Positions 8,569 to 16,877 of a DNA stretch of 64,000 nucleotides are shown piece by piece. This DNA is from Martelella mediterranea (GTDB taxonomy: Bacteria; Pseudomonadota; Alphaproteobacteria; Rhizobiales; Rhizobiaceae). The DNA lies in NCBI RefSeq assembly GCF_021021415.1, contig NZ_JAINWJ010000022.1, positions 35,382-99,381 on the forward strand. Reading direction: 5' to 3'. The stretch's first letter is position 1; each line of letters opens with the position of its first letter. The notes under the pieces were generated by a model that had not been told where the DNA came from, made no database searches, and saw only the letters and a list, made by a program, of their open reading frames with translations. The translations under genes were made by a program, and so were the position numbers.

Positions 8569-9978
8569 ATGACGAAATTCGATCTCATACTCGGCGGCAA
8601 GAAAGTCGGCGCCGAGCAGTATGCCGATGTTCTCAACCCGGCCACGAACGAGGTCGTCGGACAGGCCGCTGTGGCAACGCCGGAGCACCTGGACCAGGCG
8701 GTTCAGGCCGCCAACGCCGCCTTCGCAACATATTCCAGACTGGATGACGCCGCCCTTCGCGACAACTGCAACAAGGTCGCCGATGTGATCGAGGCGCATG
8801 CCGAGGAACTGGCAAAGCTTGTGACCCTGGAACAGGGCAAGCCGCTTGACGGCCTCGGGTCGCGGTTCGAGGTTGGCGGGGCGGTAGCCTGGGCGCGCCA
8901 TGCTTCAAGCCTCAGCCTCGAACCCGAAGTCGTGCAGGACGACAATGAAGGCCGCGTCGTCGTCTATCAAAAGCCGGTTGGCGTCATTGGTTCGATAACG
9001 CCCTGGAACTGGCCGCTCCTGACGGCAATATGGCATCTGATGCCCGCGATCCGGTCCGGCAATACCGCGATCATCAAGCCTTCTCCCTACACGCCGCTTT
9101 CAACGTTGCGCCTGATCGAGCTGATCGACAGCGTCTTGCCCGACGGGGTCGTCAACTGCGTCACCGGCGGCGGCGAAATCGGCGGGGCGATGTCCAGACA
9201 TGAAGGGATCGCCAAGATCGTGTTCACCGGCTCTTCCGCCACCGGAAGCAAGATCATGTCGGGCGCGTCCGAGACGATCAAGCGGCTCACCCTGGAACTT
9301 GGCGGCAATGATGCGGGGATCGTCCTGCCCGACTGCGATGCCAAACAGATCGCGGAAGGCCTTTTCTGGGGGGCGTTCATCAATAACGGCCAGACATGCG
9401 CCGCGCTCAAGCGCCTTTATGTCCATGACGCGATTTACGACGATGTCTGCCGGGAGTTGACGGCCTTCGCCAAGGGCATCGTTGTCGGCAACGGCATGGA
9501 TGCGGGAACGCATCTCGGTCCGATCCAGAACCGCATGCAATACGACAAGGTGGTCGAACTTGTCGAAGACGCCAAGGCGCAGGGCGGCCGCGTGTTGCTG
9601 GGCGGCGATGCGGACGGCGCGGGCGGCGGCCTTTTTTATCCTGTAACGTTGATCGCCGATGTGGCGAACGGCGTGCGCCTCGTCGACGAGGAGCAGTTCG
9701 GGCCGGTTCTGCCGATCATCCGGTTCAGCGACATCGACGAAGTGATCGCTGACGCCAACGATAATCCCAACGGTCTGGGTGGTTCTGTCTGGACCGGCGA
9801 TCTGGAGTATGGGCGCAGCCTGGCGCGAAGGCTCGAATGCGGGACGGCCTGGATCAACAATCACGGCCCGGTACGGCCGGATGTGCCGTTTGGCGGGGTC
9901 AAGCGCTCCGGTCTCGGCGTCGAGTTCGGTAAGTGGGGCCTTTCGGAATACACCGACCTCCAGGTCATCAACGGTTGA
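8569..9978 (+). CDS. NAD(P)-dependent aldehyde dehydrogenase
   Basis: A 469-residue member of the aldehyde dehydrogenase superfamily, oxidising an aldehyde to the acid in the cytoplasm. The oxyanion/NAD segment is ITPWNWPL near residue 145, the general base Glu is E243 in LELGGN, and the nucleophile is C277 in NGQTCAA. The start at 8569 is set by AAGGAGGAGAAAGTC directly upstream. It follows the Liv-type transporter genes and precedes a GMC oxidoreductase gene by eight bases. An alcohol-to-aldehyde-to-acid sequence by the two enzymes is therefore likely. The specific aldehyde is unknown; succinic semialdehyde, betaine aldehyde and aryl aldehydes cannot be separated by eye. Confidence 0.92.
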   Translation: MTKFDLILGGKKVGAEQYADVLNPATNEVVGQAAVATPEHLDQAVQAANAAFATYSRLDDAALRDNCNKVADVIEAHAEELAKLVTLEQGKPLDGLGSRFEVGGAVAWARHASSLSLEPEVVQDDNEGRVVVYQKPVGVIGSITPWNWPLLTAIWHLMPAIRSGNTAIIKPSPYTPLSTLRLIELIDSVLPDGVVNCVTGGGEIGGAMSRHEGIAKIVFTGSSATGSKIMSGASETIKRLTLELGGNDAGIVLPDCDAKQIAEGLFWGAFINNGQTCAALKRLYVHDAIYDDVCRELTAFAKGIVVGNGMDAGTHLGPIQNRMQYDKVVELVEDAKAQGGRVLLGGDADGAGGGLFYPVTLIADVANGVRLVDEEQFGPVLPIIRFSDIDEVIADANDNPNGLGGSVWTGDLEYGRSLARRLECGTAWINNHGPVRPDVPFGGVKRSGLGVEFGKWGLSEYTDLQVING

Positions 9979-9986
9979 GGCGACCG

Positions 9987-11573
9987 ATGGCGGACTATGA
10001 TTACATCATTGTCGGCGGCGGCTCCTCCGGCTGCGTCCTGGCAAATCGCCTTTCTGCGGATCCGTCGAACCGGGTTCTTCTGATCGAATGGGGCGGCTGG
10101 GACAAGAGCTGGTTCATCCGGGCTCCGGCGACGTTCTTTCGCGTGATTGAAAAGGGCACCGACGTCTTCCACTATACCAGCAAGGGAGATGAAGGTCTTT
10201 CCGGTCGCCCGACGATCGTGCCCCAGGCCAAGGTCATTGGCGGGGGCTCTTCGATCAACGGAATGGTCTATATCCGCGGTCAGGCCGCAGATTATGACCA
10301 CTGGCGGCAGCTTGGCTGCACCGGCTGGTCCTATGAGGATGTCCTGCCGGTTTTCCGCGATCTCGAAAATCACGAATGCCTGTCGAACGCGTTCCACGGC
10401 GCCTCGGGCGAGCTTCACGTCTCGCGCGGTCGCGACGCGCATTTTCTGGCGCGGGCTTTCGTGCGCGCCGGCCAGGAAGCCGGAATTCCCTATAACGACG
10501 ATTTCAACGGGAGCGACCAGCAGGGCGTCGGGTTCTTCCATACGACCACCCACAAGGGCGAACGCTGGAGCAGCGCCCGGGCCTTCCTCGAGCCGGCCAG
10601 GGCTCGTTCGAACCTGACGATCATGACCAGCCACCGGGTTGACCGGATACTGACGGAGGGTCGGCGCGCCGTCGGCGTGCTGCTGGCAAATGGCAAGTCA
10701 GTGCGCGCGCGCCGCGAGGTCGTCCTGACCGCGGGGGCGATCGCAACGCCGATCCTGCTGCAACGCTCCGGCATCGGAAACGGACAGGAACTGCGCAAAC
10801 TCGGGATCGACGTGGTTCACGATCTGCCAGGCGTTGGCGAAAACTATCAGGATCACCTCGAATCGACGGTGCAGTTCGAACTCAAGCAACCGCTGTCGAT
10901 CCTCGGCCAGGACAAGGGGTTTGCGGCCTTGAAGCATCTGGCCCGATACCTGACCACAAGGTCCGGGCTGATGGCCTCGAACATTATCGAATCGGGCGGT
11001 TTCGTCGACACGGCGGGGACGGGGCTTCCCGACATCCAGTTTCACGTATTGCCCACATTCATAGGCTTTGTGGATCGCGACCAGGAACCCGGCCACGGAA
11101 TTGCCATCGGCCCCACCTTTCTGCGTCCGCGCTCGCGCGGGCAGGTCAAGCTGTCATCGGCCGATGCCGATGCCGCGCCGGATTTCCGGCCGAACTCGCT
11201 GTCGGATCCCGAAGACCTGGAAACCCTGGTCAGGGGAACCGAACTGGCGATCAGGATCGGCGATCAGCCCTCGCTCAGGAAACTGGTCAAGCGCCGGGCC
11301 TTGCCCAAACCCGGGATCGAGAGCGATCCGGCAGCCTTGCGCGAATACGTCCGTTCCGTCGCCAAGACCATCTATCACCCGGCCGGGACGGCGAAGATGG
11401 GACCGGATTCCGATCCCATGGCCGTCGTCGATCCAGAATTGCGTGTTCACGGGATGGAAGGGCTCAGGATTTCCGACTGCTCCGTTATGCCGACGCTGGT
11501 TTCCGGCAACACCAATGCGCCGGTCATGATGATCGCCGATCGCGCCGCCCGTTTCATGCTGGCCGCTCGCTAG
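9987..11573 (+). CDS. GMC-family FAD alcohol dehydrogenase/oxidase (choline dehydrogenase-like)
   Basis: A 528-residue glucose-methanol-choline oxidoreductase. The N-terminus YDYIIVGGGSSGCVLANRL is the ADP-binding fold for FAD, the second family signature appears at GGGSSINGMVYIRG, and the C-terminus has the catalytic YHPAGTAKMG His region and NTNAPVMMIADRAA. The second GMC active-site His/Asn lies in the SGNTNAP segment. It oxidises a primary alcohol to the aldehyde. The start at 9987 places the FAD loop at the usual distance. It stands eight bases after the aldehyde dehydrogenase gene and is probably in the same operon as the transporter. Confidence 0.92.
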   Translation: MADYDYIIVGGGSSGCVLANRLSADPSNRVLLIEWGGWDKSWFIRAPATFFRVIEKGTDVFHYTSKGDEGLSGRPTIVPQAKVIGGGSSINGMVYIRGQAADYDHWRQLGCTGWSYEDVLPVFRDLENHECLSNAFHGASGELHVSRGRDAHFLARAFVRAGQEAGIPYNDDFNGSDQQGVGFFHTTTHKGERWSSARAFLEPARARSNLTIMTSHRVDRILTEGRRAVGVLLANGKSVRARREVVLTAGAIATPILLQRSGIGNGQELRKLGIDVVHDLPGVGENYQDHLESTVQFELKQPLSILGQDKGFAALKHLARYLTTRSGLMASNIIESGGFVDTAGTGLPDIQFHVLPTFIGFVDRDQEPGHGIAIGPTFLRPRSRGQVKLSSADADAAPDFRPNSLSDPEDLETLVRGTELAIRIGDQPSLRKLVKRRALPKPGIESDPAALREYVRSVAKTIYHPAGTAKMGPDSDPMAVVDPELRVHGMEGLRISDCSVMPTLVSGNTNAPVMMIADRAARFMLAAR

Positions 11574-11724
11574 AACGCGCTCGGCAAGCGTCGGCGCCGG
11601 CCGTGCATCCGCGCTCGCGCACATGGCCGCGTTCGCGTTTCGGCGGCCCGCATTCCGGCTGGACCCGTGCGACGCCCCCACAAATCGACCATTGATTTTC
11701 ACTGAAGAAAAGGAATGAAAGCAA

Positions 11725-12627
11725 ATGAGTGTTGAACGGATCGGGCTGGTCGGCCTTGGCAATATGGGCAAGCCGATGGCGCGCCATCTCATCGCAAACG
11801 GGTTTGAGCTTCAGGTGTTCGATCTCGACCGGGCGCTTGCAAGGGACTTCTCGGCGGAGATCGGCGCTACGTCCGCCGAGAGCCTGCAGGAACTGGGCAG
11901 GGCATCGGATATTGTGATCACGATGCTGCCGACCGGCCGCGTGGTGCGAGACGTCGTGACCGGCGAGAACGGCCTTGTCGCCGGGCTGGATTCGGGAGAT
12001 GTCGTCATAGACATGAGTTCATCCGAGCCCAGCGGATCACGCGCCCTGGCGAGAGAACTGGCGAAAATCGGAATTGACTTTGTGGATGCGCCGGTTTCCG
12101 GCGGCGTGCCGGGCGCCGTCGATGCGACGCTGACGATCATGGTCGGCGCGAAGGACCAGGCATTGTTCGATCGGGTGCGTCCCGTGCTGTCGGCGCTCGG
12201 CAAGAAGATCATTCCGACCGGTGATGTTGGTACCGGGCATGCAATGAAGGCCCTGAACAATTTCATTGCGGGCTCCAATTTCGCTGCCGCCAGCGAGGCG
12301 TTGATTCTGGGCGCGCGCTTCGGCCTCGATCGCGCGACCATGCTGGATATCATCAACACCTCCACCGGGCGAAATTTCGCCAGCGAGAAACTTCTGGGAC
12401 AGCAGGTACTGACCGAGAAGTACAGTTCCGGGTTTACGCTGGGTCTGCTCTCGAAGGATGTCGGCATCGCCGCAGCCTTGTCGAAGGAGCTGGAGGCAGG
12501 CTTGCCGACCGTGGCCCAGACCAATGCCTGGTGGCAGGCGGCGCTTGAGGGCGCGAACGGCGCGGACGACCATACGACCGCATATCGTTACTGGAGCGAG
12601 TGCGCGGCGAACGGCCGCAAGAGCTAG
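11725..12627 (+). CDS. beta-hydroxyacid dehydrogenase (3-hydroxyisobutyrate dehydrogenase family)
   Basis: A 300-residue NAD(P)-dependent dehydrogenase of the GarR/MmsB family. It starts with the cofactor loop GLVGLGNMGKPMARHL, has the substrate-binding DAPVSGGVPGA near residue 120, and the catalytic Lys in GHAMKALNNF near residue 171. It oxidises or reduces a beta-hydroxyacid or tartronate semialdehyde-like compound. A 151-base gap separates it from the GMC gene, so it may have its own promoter. A close paralogue lies at 32763-33659 with the same motifs. A hairpin at 12646-12676 follows the stop codon. Confidence 0.9.
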   Translation: MSVERIGLVGLGNMGKPMARHLIANGFELQVFDLDRALARDFSAEIGATSAESLQELGRASDIVITMLPTGRVVRDVVTGENGLVAGLDSGDVVIDMSSSEPSGSRALARELAKIGIDFVDAPVSGGVPGAVDATLTIMVGAKDQALFDRVRPVLSALGKKIIPTGDVGTGHAMKALNNFIAGSNFAAASEALILGARFGLDRATMLDIINTSTGRNFASEKLLGQQVLTEKYSSGFTLGLLSKDVGIAAALSKELEAGLPTVAQTNAWWQAALEGANGADDHTTAYRYWSECAANGRKS

Positions 12628-12645
12628 AGAGCGCCTGTCGGCATT

Positions 12646-12676
12646 TGAGCGGGACCCCACGCCGTGGCCCCGCTCA
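12646..12676 (+). terminator. hairpin after beta-hydroxyacid dehydrogenase gene
   Basis: TGAGCGGG at 12646-12653 pairs with CCCGCTCA at 12669-12676, with an inner CCAC/GTGG stem at 12657-12667. It sits between two convergent genes and may end both transcripts, but no T-run follows, so it could instead be a transcript-stabilising hairpin. Confidence 0.5.
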
Positions 12677-12712
12677 TTGCGGTCTCCGGCCCCTGTCCCC
12701 GATATCTTGCCT

Positions 12713-13642
12713 TTACGCCATGGCGTTCAGCGGCCGTTGTTGGTCCAGCTTCAGGGCCCGCCATTCCGTCGGGGAGGCGCCGGTATGCTTGCGAAAGAAG
12801 CGTGAGAAATAGGCCGGATCGTCGAAACCTGTCTCCCGTCCGATATCCTCGACCGAGCGGATTGTGAACATCAGCAGCCGCTTCGCCTCGATGAGCCGCC
12901 GTTCGAGAATCATGGCCTTGACCGACTTTCCGAAGGCTTCCCGGGCTGCCTTGTCGAGCAGATGTCGCGTGGTTGCCAGCTCCTCCGCATAGCGGGCGAC
13001 CGGCCAGTCTTCACGGTAATGCCTGTCGATCATCCGGCGCAGCGCCACGCCGAGCGCGTGGGAAGGTGAGGGCTGCTGCGCGTCGGCCCTGCCCATGCGC
13101 TTGGTCAGGGCCAGAATCGTCTGGACGAGTCCCGCCAGAACGTGCCGGCTTTCGCCGTCGCGCATTCTGTATTCGGCAAGCGTCATGTGCGCGAGCTGGT
13201 CAAGATGCTGCCACTGCGCGTCGTCTTCGCGGCTGGCGATGAACAGCGGGCGCTCGATCGCCGCACCGAGCCTTTCGTGGATTGTCTCGAGACCTTCATC
13301 CGCAAGCGAGATCACGATTGCATCGGTATTCGCGCCAACCGAAAATCCGTGAACCACGCCGCTCGGCATGAAACTAATGGCCGGCGCGGAGAACTCGAAG
13401 CTCCGATCTTCGTAGCGATAGGTTCCGCCCCCCCGATACCAGAAGGTGATCTGCGCCATATGCATGTGTTTGTGTGGAGCGACCTCGCCGAAGTGAACGC
13501 TCTTGCGCTCCATCACGGTCTCGACATGCATGAAGTCGATCTCGAGCGAGCGGCTCGGCTCGCCATAGACGAAGAAATCAGGGATTTTATCGGTATCGGC
13601 CATCGCCCGAAAAAGTACCAGCGATTTGCCCGGTTTGTCCAT
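12713..13642 (-). CDS. hpaA: AraC-family regulator, HpaA-like activator of the 4-hydroxyphenylacetate hydroxylase genes
   Basis: A 309-residue regulator. The N-terminal half is a cupin-like effector domain with the HKHMHMAQITFWYRGGG strand pair. The C-terminal AraC/XylS double helix-turn-helix (about residues 205-305) has ARYAEELATTRHLLDKA and VEDIGRETGFDDPAYFSRFF. In Escherichia coli W, HpaA is an AraC-type activator of hpaBC that responds to 4-hydroxyphenylacetate; here the gene is divergent from hpaB with only 55 bases between them. Function by family plus position is well supported. No strong ribosome binding site is visible before the chosen ATG; an internal ATG at 13603 is an alternative. 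A 12-bp palindrome (13644-13655) abuts the start. Confidence 0.85.
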   Translation of the reverse strand: MDKPGKSLVLFRAMADTDKIPDFFVYGEPSRSLEIDFMHVETVMERKSVHFGEVAPHKHMHMAQITFWYRGGGTYRYEDRSFEFSAPAISFMPSGVVHGFSVGANTDAIVISLADEGLETIHERLGAAIERPLFIASREDDAQWQHLDQLAHMTLAEYRMRDGESRHVLAGLVQTILALTKRMGRADAQQPSPSHALGVALRRMIDRHYREDWPVARYAEELATTRHLLDKAAREAFGKSVKAMILERRLIEAKRLLMFTIRSVEDIGRETGFDDPAYFSRFFRKHTGASPTEWRALKLDQQRPLNAMA

Positions 13643-13697
13643 AGGCAGCGCTGCCAGACGGAGTTAACAATCGTCATGGTTTTGCCGGGAGGAAAAA

Positions 13698-15260
13698 ATG
13701 CTAGCCGAAGACTATAGATCCGATAAAAAGCGCCCTTTTACCGGGGCTGAATATATTGAAAGCCTGCGCGACGGTCGTGAGGTCTATATCAATGGAGAGC
13801 GGATCGCCGACGTTACCGCGCACCCCTCCATGCGCAACTCCGTCCGCTCCCTGGCGCGGCTTTATGATGCGCTTCACGACGAAAAGTCCAAATCCTGGCT
13901 AACATCGCCGACCGATACCGGTTCGGGCGGCTATACCCACAAGTTTTTCCGCGTGGCCCGTTCCGTGGATGATCTCGTTGCCCAGCAGGGGGCAATCGCC
14001 GACTGGGCGCGGATGTCCTATGGCTGGATGGGGCGCACCGCCGATTACAAGGCGGCCCTGATGAATACGCTTGGCGCCAATGCCGAATGGTATGGCGATT
14101 TCGCCGACAATGCCCGGTCCTGGCACAAGCGCGCGCAGGAATCCGTGCTGTTCATGAACCACGCCATCGTCAACCCGCCGATCGACCGGCACAAACCGGC
14201 CGACGCGGTAAAAGATGTTTATGTTCATATCACCAAGGAAACGGATGCCGGCATCTATGTGTCGGGGGCCAAGGTGGTGGCGACATCATCGGCGCTGACC
14301 CACTACAATTTCCTTGCGCAGAGCTCGGCGACCGTCAGTGAGGATCCGTCGCTGTCGGTAATGTTCATCCTGCCGATGAACGCGCCGGGCGTGAAGATGT
14401 TCTGCCGTGTTTCCTATGAGGAGGCCGCCAATACGGTGGCGCAGCCGTTTGATTACCCGCTGTCGTCGCGCTTCGACGAGAATGATGCCATTCTCGTGCT
14501 CGACAATGTCTTTGTGCCCTGGGAAGATGTTCTGGTGCTGCGTGACGCGCGCAAGATCCTGTCCTTCCACCCGGCTTCAGGTTTCATGCATGGCTATTGC
14601 TTCCAGGGTTGCACGCGGCTCGCGGTGAAGCTCGATTTTCTGGCAGGTCTTCTCGCCAAGGCGCTGCGCTGCACCGGTGGCGACGCATTTCGCGGAAACC
14701 AGGCGATGCTCGGCGAGGTGATCGCGATCCGCCATCAGTTCTGGGCGTTTTCCAACGCCATGGCGCGCAATCCGGTGGAGTGGGCGAATGGCGCGGTCCT
14801 GCCCAATCTGGAGGCCGCGCTTTGCTATCGCACCTTCATGTCGGAGGCCTATCCCAAGGTCATCGATCTCATTCGCCGCACCGTCGCCTCGGGCCTGATC
14901 TATCTGCCGTCCTCGGCCAAGGATTTCGCCAATCCGGAGATCGATCGCTATCTCGCGCAATATGTGCGCGGCTCGAACGACATCGGTCATATCGAACGCA
15001 TCAAAATCATGAAACTGTTGTGGGATGCCACAGGGTCGGAGTTTGGCGGGCGGCACGCGCTTTATGAGCTCAATTATGCCGGCGCGCCGGAGGAGGTCCG
15101 CCTGCAGGTTCTCAAGGGGGCCGAGCGCGGCGGAATCCTGAAGGAGATGGAAGCGCTGGTCGACACCTGCATGTCCGATTACGACGAACATGGCTGGACC
15201 GGGGATACCTGGCTCGACCCGCTGGAGACGCGGCGCGATCTCGGCCAGGCCGCCGAATAG
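13698..15260 (+). CDS. hpaB: 4-hydroxyphenylacetate 3-monooxygenase, oxygenase component
   Basis: A 520-residue FADH2-dependent monooxygenase of the HpaB/PvcC family, the usual length. It adds a hydroxyl ortho to the phenol group of 4-hydroxyphenylacetate, giving homoprotocatechuate (3,4-dihydroxyphenylacetate). Family blocks include RPFTGAEYIESL at the start, the central HYNFLAQ and VPWEDVLVLRD, and YVRGSNDIGHIERIKIMKL near the C-terminus. The ATG at 13698 follows GGGAGGAAAAA. It is divergent from the AraC regulator gene and is followed nine bases later by the reductase gene hpaC, its obligate partner. Confidence 0.95.
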   Translation: MLAEDYRSDKKRPFTGAEYIESLRDGREVYINGERIADVTAHPSMRNSVRSLARLYDALHDEKSKSWLTSPTDTGSGGYTHKFFRVARSVDDLVAQQGAIADWARMSYGWMGRTADYKAALMNTLGANAEWYGDFADNARSWHKRAQESVLFMNHAIVNPPIDRHKPADAVKDVYVHITKETDAGIYVSGAKVVATSSALTHYNFLAQSSATVSEDPSLSVMFILPMNAPGVKMFCRVSYEEAANTVAQPFDYPLSSRFDENDAILVLDNVFVPWEDVLVLRDARKILSFHPASGFMHGYCFQGCTRLAVKLDFLAGLLAKALRCTGGDAFRGNQAMLGEVIAIRHQFWAFSNAMARNPVEWANGAVLPNLEAALCYRTFMSEAYPKVIDLIRRTVASGLIYLPSSAKDFANPEIDRYLAQYVRGSNDIGHIERIKIMKLLWDATGSEFGGRHALYELNYAGAPEEVRLQVLKGAERGGILKEMEALVDTCMSDYDEHGWTGDTWLDPLETRRDLGQAAE

Positions 15261-15269
15261 GAGCGCATC

Positions 15270-15791
15270 ATGGAAACGGTGGAAACAGATGTTTCGGCAG
15301 TCGAATTCCGCAATGCCATGGCGCGGGTCTGCGCGCCGGTCAATGTGGTCACCACCAACGGACCCGCCGGGCGCGGCGGGTTCACCGCGACGGCGATGTG
15401 CAGCGTTACCGACCAGCCGCCGACATTGCTGGTCTGCATGAATGCCGGTTCGGCGCAATCCGCGATGTTCATCGAAAACCGGCGCTTCTGCGTCAACGTG
15501 CTGACCCAGGAGCATCGGGACCTGGCAAGCCTTTTTGCAGGCGGCGAAAAGAGCATGGAGGCCCGCTATGCGGCCGCCGACTGGGTCGATCTCAAATCCG
15601 GCAACAAGGCGCTTGCCGACGCAATCGTCTCCTGCGATTGCCGTCTCGTGGATGCGCGGCTGGTGGGAACCCACAATATCTTCATCGGAGAGGTCGACGA
15701 GATCCGCTCCCGGCGCGATGGCCACGCGCTGTTGTATTTCGACCGGAATTTCGTTCATGTGCCGACGCAGGCCGGCAGTTTCGGCGGCTGA
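15270..15791 (+). CDS. hpaC: flavin reductase, 4-hydroxyphenylacetate monooxygenase reductase component
   Basis: A 173-residue flavin reductase (HpaC/flavin_reduct domain) that supplies FADH2 to HpaB using NADH. The FMN/FAD-binding fold is seen in FRNAMARVCAPVNVVTTNGPAGRGG, split here by function as the first strand and loop, then ATAMCSVTDQPPTLLVCMN and the RFCVNVLTQEH strand. It lies nine bases after hpaB and ends just before a clear intrinsic terminator at 15805-15829, so hpaBC form a two-gene transcript. Confidence 0.93.
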   Translation: METVETDVSAVEFRNAMARVCAPVNVVTTNGPAGRGGFTATAMCSVTDQPPTLLVCMNAGSAQSAMFIENRRFCVNVLTQEHRDLASLFAGGEKSMEARYAAADWVDLKSGNKALADAIVSCDCRLVDARLVGTHNIFIGEVDEIRSRRDGHALLYFDRNFVHVPTQAGSFGG

Positions 15792-15804
15792 AAAAAACAA
15801 TGGC

Positions 15805-15829
15805 AACGGCCGCGCGATGCGGCCGTTTT
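15805..15829 (+). terminator. intrinsic terminator of hpaBC
   Basis: AACGGCCGC (15805-15813) pairs perfectly with GCGGCCGTT (15819-15827) around a five-base loop, and the 3' arm runs into TTTT. It lies 13 bases after the hpaC stop and separates hpaBC from hpaD, which therefore needs its own promoter. Confidence 0.85.
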
Positions 15830-15942
15830 GCTTTGCGTAAACGCAATAAGCCAGAGCCGCGTTTTCTGCCTCCCACCCCGCAAAAAATCCATGATCTCGT
15901 TTGATCCAGGGCAAATCCCGGCGTCACGCTTCCATTATAATG

Positions 15943-15955
15943 CACATGTTAATTA
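15943..15955. promoter_or_regulatory. putative HpaR operator in front of hpaD (LigB type)
   Basis: CACATGTTAATTA lies 17 bases before the hpaD start. The identical 13 bases occur, in the other orientation, at 21730-21742 in front of the ABC substrate-binding-protein gene, and a related TTAACGTGTTAA occurs at 31232-31243 between hpaF and hpaR. The extended TAATGCACATGTTAATTA is symmetric at 14 of 18 positions, as expected for a MarR dimer site. Repressor identity is inferred from the hpaR gene in the same cluster. Confidence 0.6.
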
Positions 15956-15971
15956 AATCCGGGAGGAGAGA

Positions 15972-16829
15972 ATGGGTAAGCTTGTACTGGCCGCCAAGGC
16001 GACGCATGTGCCGACCATGGTGATGTCGGAAATGGAAGGTCCGCTCAAGGGCGCGCGACAGACGGCCATTGACGGCCATAAGGAGATTGGTCGGCGTGCG
16101 CGCGCCGCAGGCGCGGATACCTTTGTGGTGCTCGACACGCACTGGCTGGTCAACGCCGCCTATCACATCAATGCCAATCATCGTTTCGAGGGTTTGTTCA
16201 CCTCGCATGAATTCCCGCAATTCATCAAGGATCTGCCCTATGCCTATGACGGCAATGCCGCGCTTGGCGATCTGATCGCCGAAACGGCGCGCGACAGGGG
16301 CGTCTATACGCTGTCGCACCAGGTGGATTCGCTCGATCTGGAATATGGCACGCTGGTGCCGATGCGCTACATGAATGGCGATGCCGCGCTGAAAGTGGTC
16401 TCGGCCGCGGCCATGTGCACGGTGCACAGCCTGGAGAGTTCTCGCAAGCTTGGCGCCGCGATCCGCGCCGCGATCGAAGCCTCCGACAGCAATGTCGCCC
16501 TGATCGCTTCCGGTTCGCTCTCGCACAAAATCTGGCCGAACGACATCTATGCGGAAAACAACGGCACCTTCACGATCTCGTCGGAGTTCAACCGGCAGGT
16601 CGACCTGCACGTGCTCGATCTCTGGCAGAAAGGCGAAATCGGGACGTTTTTGAAGATGTTGCCGGACTATGCCGAGTATTGCGATGGCGAGGGCGACATG
16701 CACGACACCGTCATGTTGTTCGGCGCGCTCGGCTGGGACGACTACAAGGGACGCGGCGAGGTGGTGACCGACTATTTTCCGTCTTCCGGCACGGGTCAGA
16801 CCAATGTGATCTTCTCGGTGCCCGAATAG
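15972..16829 (+). CDS. hpaD: 3,4-dihydroxyphenylacetate 2,3-dioxygenase, LigB (class III extradiol) type
   Basis: A 285-residue extradiol dioxygenase closely resembling enterobacterial HpaD/HpcB along its whole length, from MGKLVLAAKATHVP through FDTHWLVN-like VLDTHWLVNAAYHIN, LEYGTLVPMRYMN and CTVH to the end GTGQTNVIFSVPE. The Fe(II) and catalytic His residues of the LigB fold are in the HVP, DTHWLVN and GSLSH segments. It cleaves homoprotocatechuate to 5-carboxymethyl-2-hydroxymuconate semialdehyde. The start has GGGAGGAGAGA upstream. A second, unrelated enzyme for the same step is encoded at 28184-29164. The gene stands alone between the hpaBC terminator and a bidirectional terminator. 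Confidence 0.93.
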   Translation: MGKLVLAAKATHVPTMVMSEMEGPLKGARQTAIDGHKEIGRRARAAGADTFVVLDTHWLVNAAYHINANHRFEGLFTSHEFPQFIKDLPYAYDGNAALGDLIAETARDRGVYTLSHQVDSLDLEYGTLVPMRYMNGDAALKVVSAAAMCTVHSLESSRKLGAAIRAAIEASDSNVALIASGSLSHKIWPNDIYAENNGTFTISSEFNRQVDLHVLDLWQKGEIGTFLKMLPDYAEYCDGEGDMHDTVMLFGALGWDDYKGRGEVVTDYFPSSGTGQTNVIFSVPE

Positions 16830-16840
16830 GCCGGCCGCCG

Positions 16841-16876
16841 AAAAAAGCGGGCGGATTTGCAGCCGCCCGCTTTTTT
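16841..16876. terminator. bidirectional intrinsic terminator
   Basis: A 14-base A-rich/GC arm at 16841-16854 (AAAAAAGCGGGCGG) pairs perfectly with 16863-16876 (CCGCCCGCTTTTTT) around an eight-base loop. It has T-runs on both strands and lies exactly between the convergent hpaD and LivF-type genes, so it can end both transcripts. Confidence 0.93.
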
Positions 16877-16877
16877 C

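Noticed and set aside
14577..15914. 445-codon minus-strand open frame
   Set aside because: Antisense to hpaB and hpaC, spans their junction and the terminator, and has no recognisable domain.
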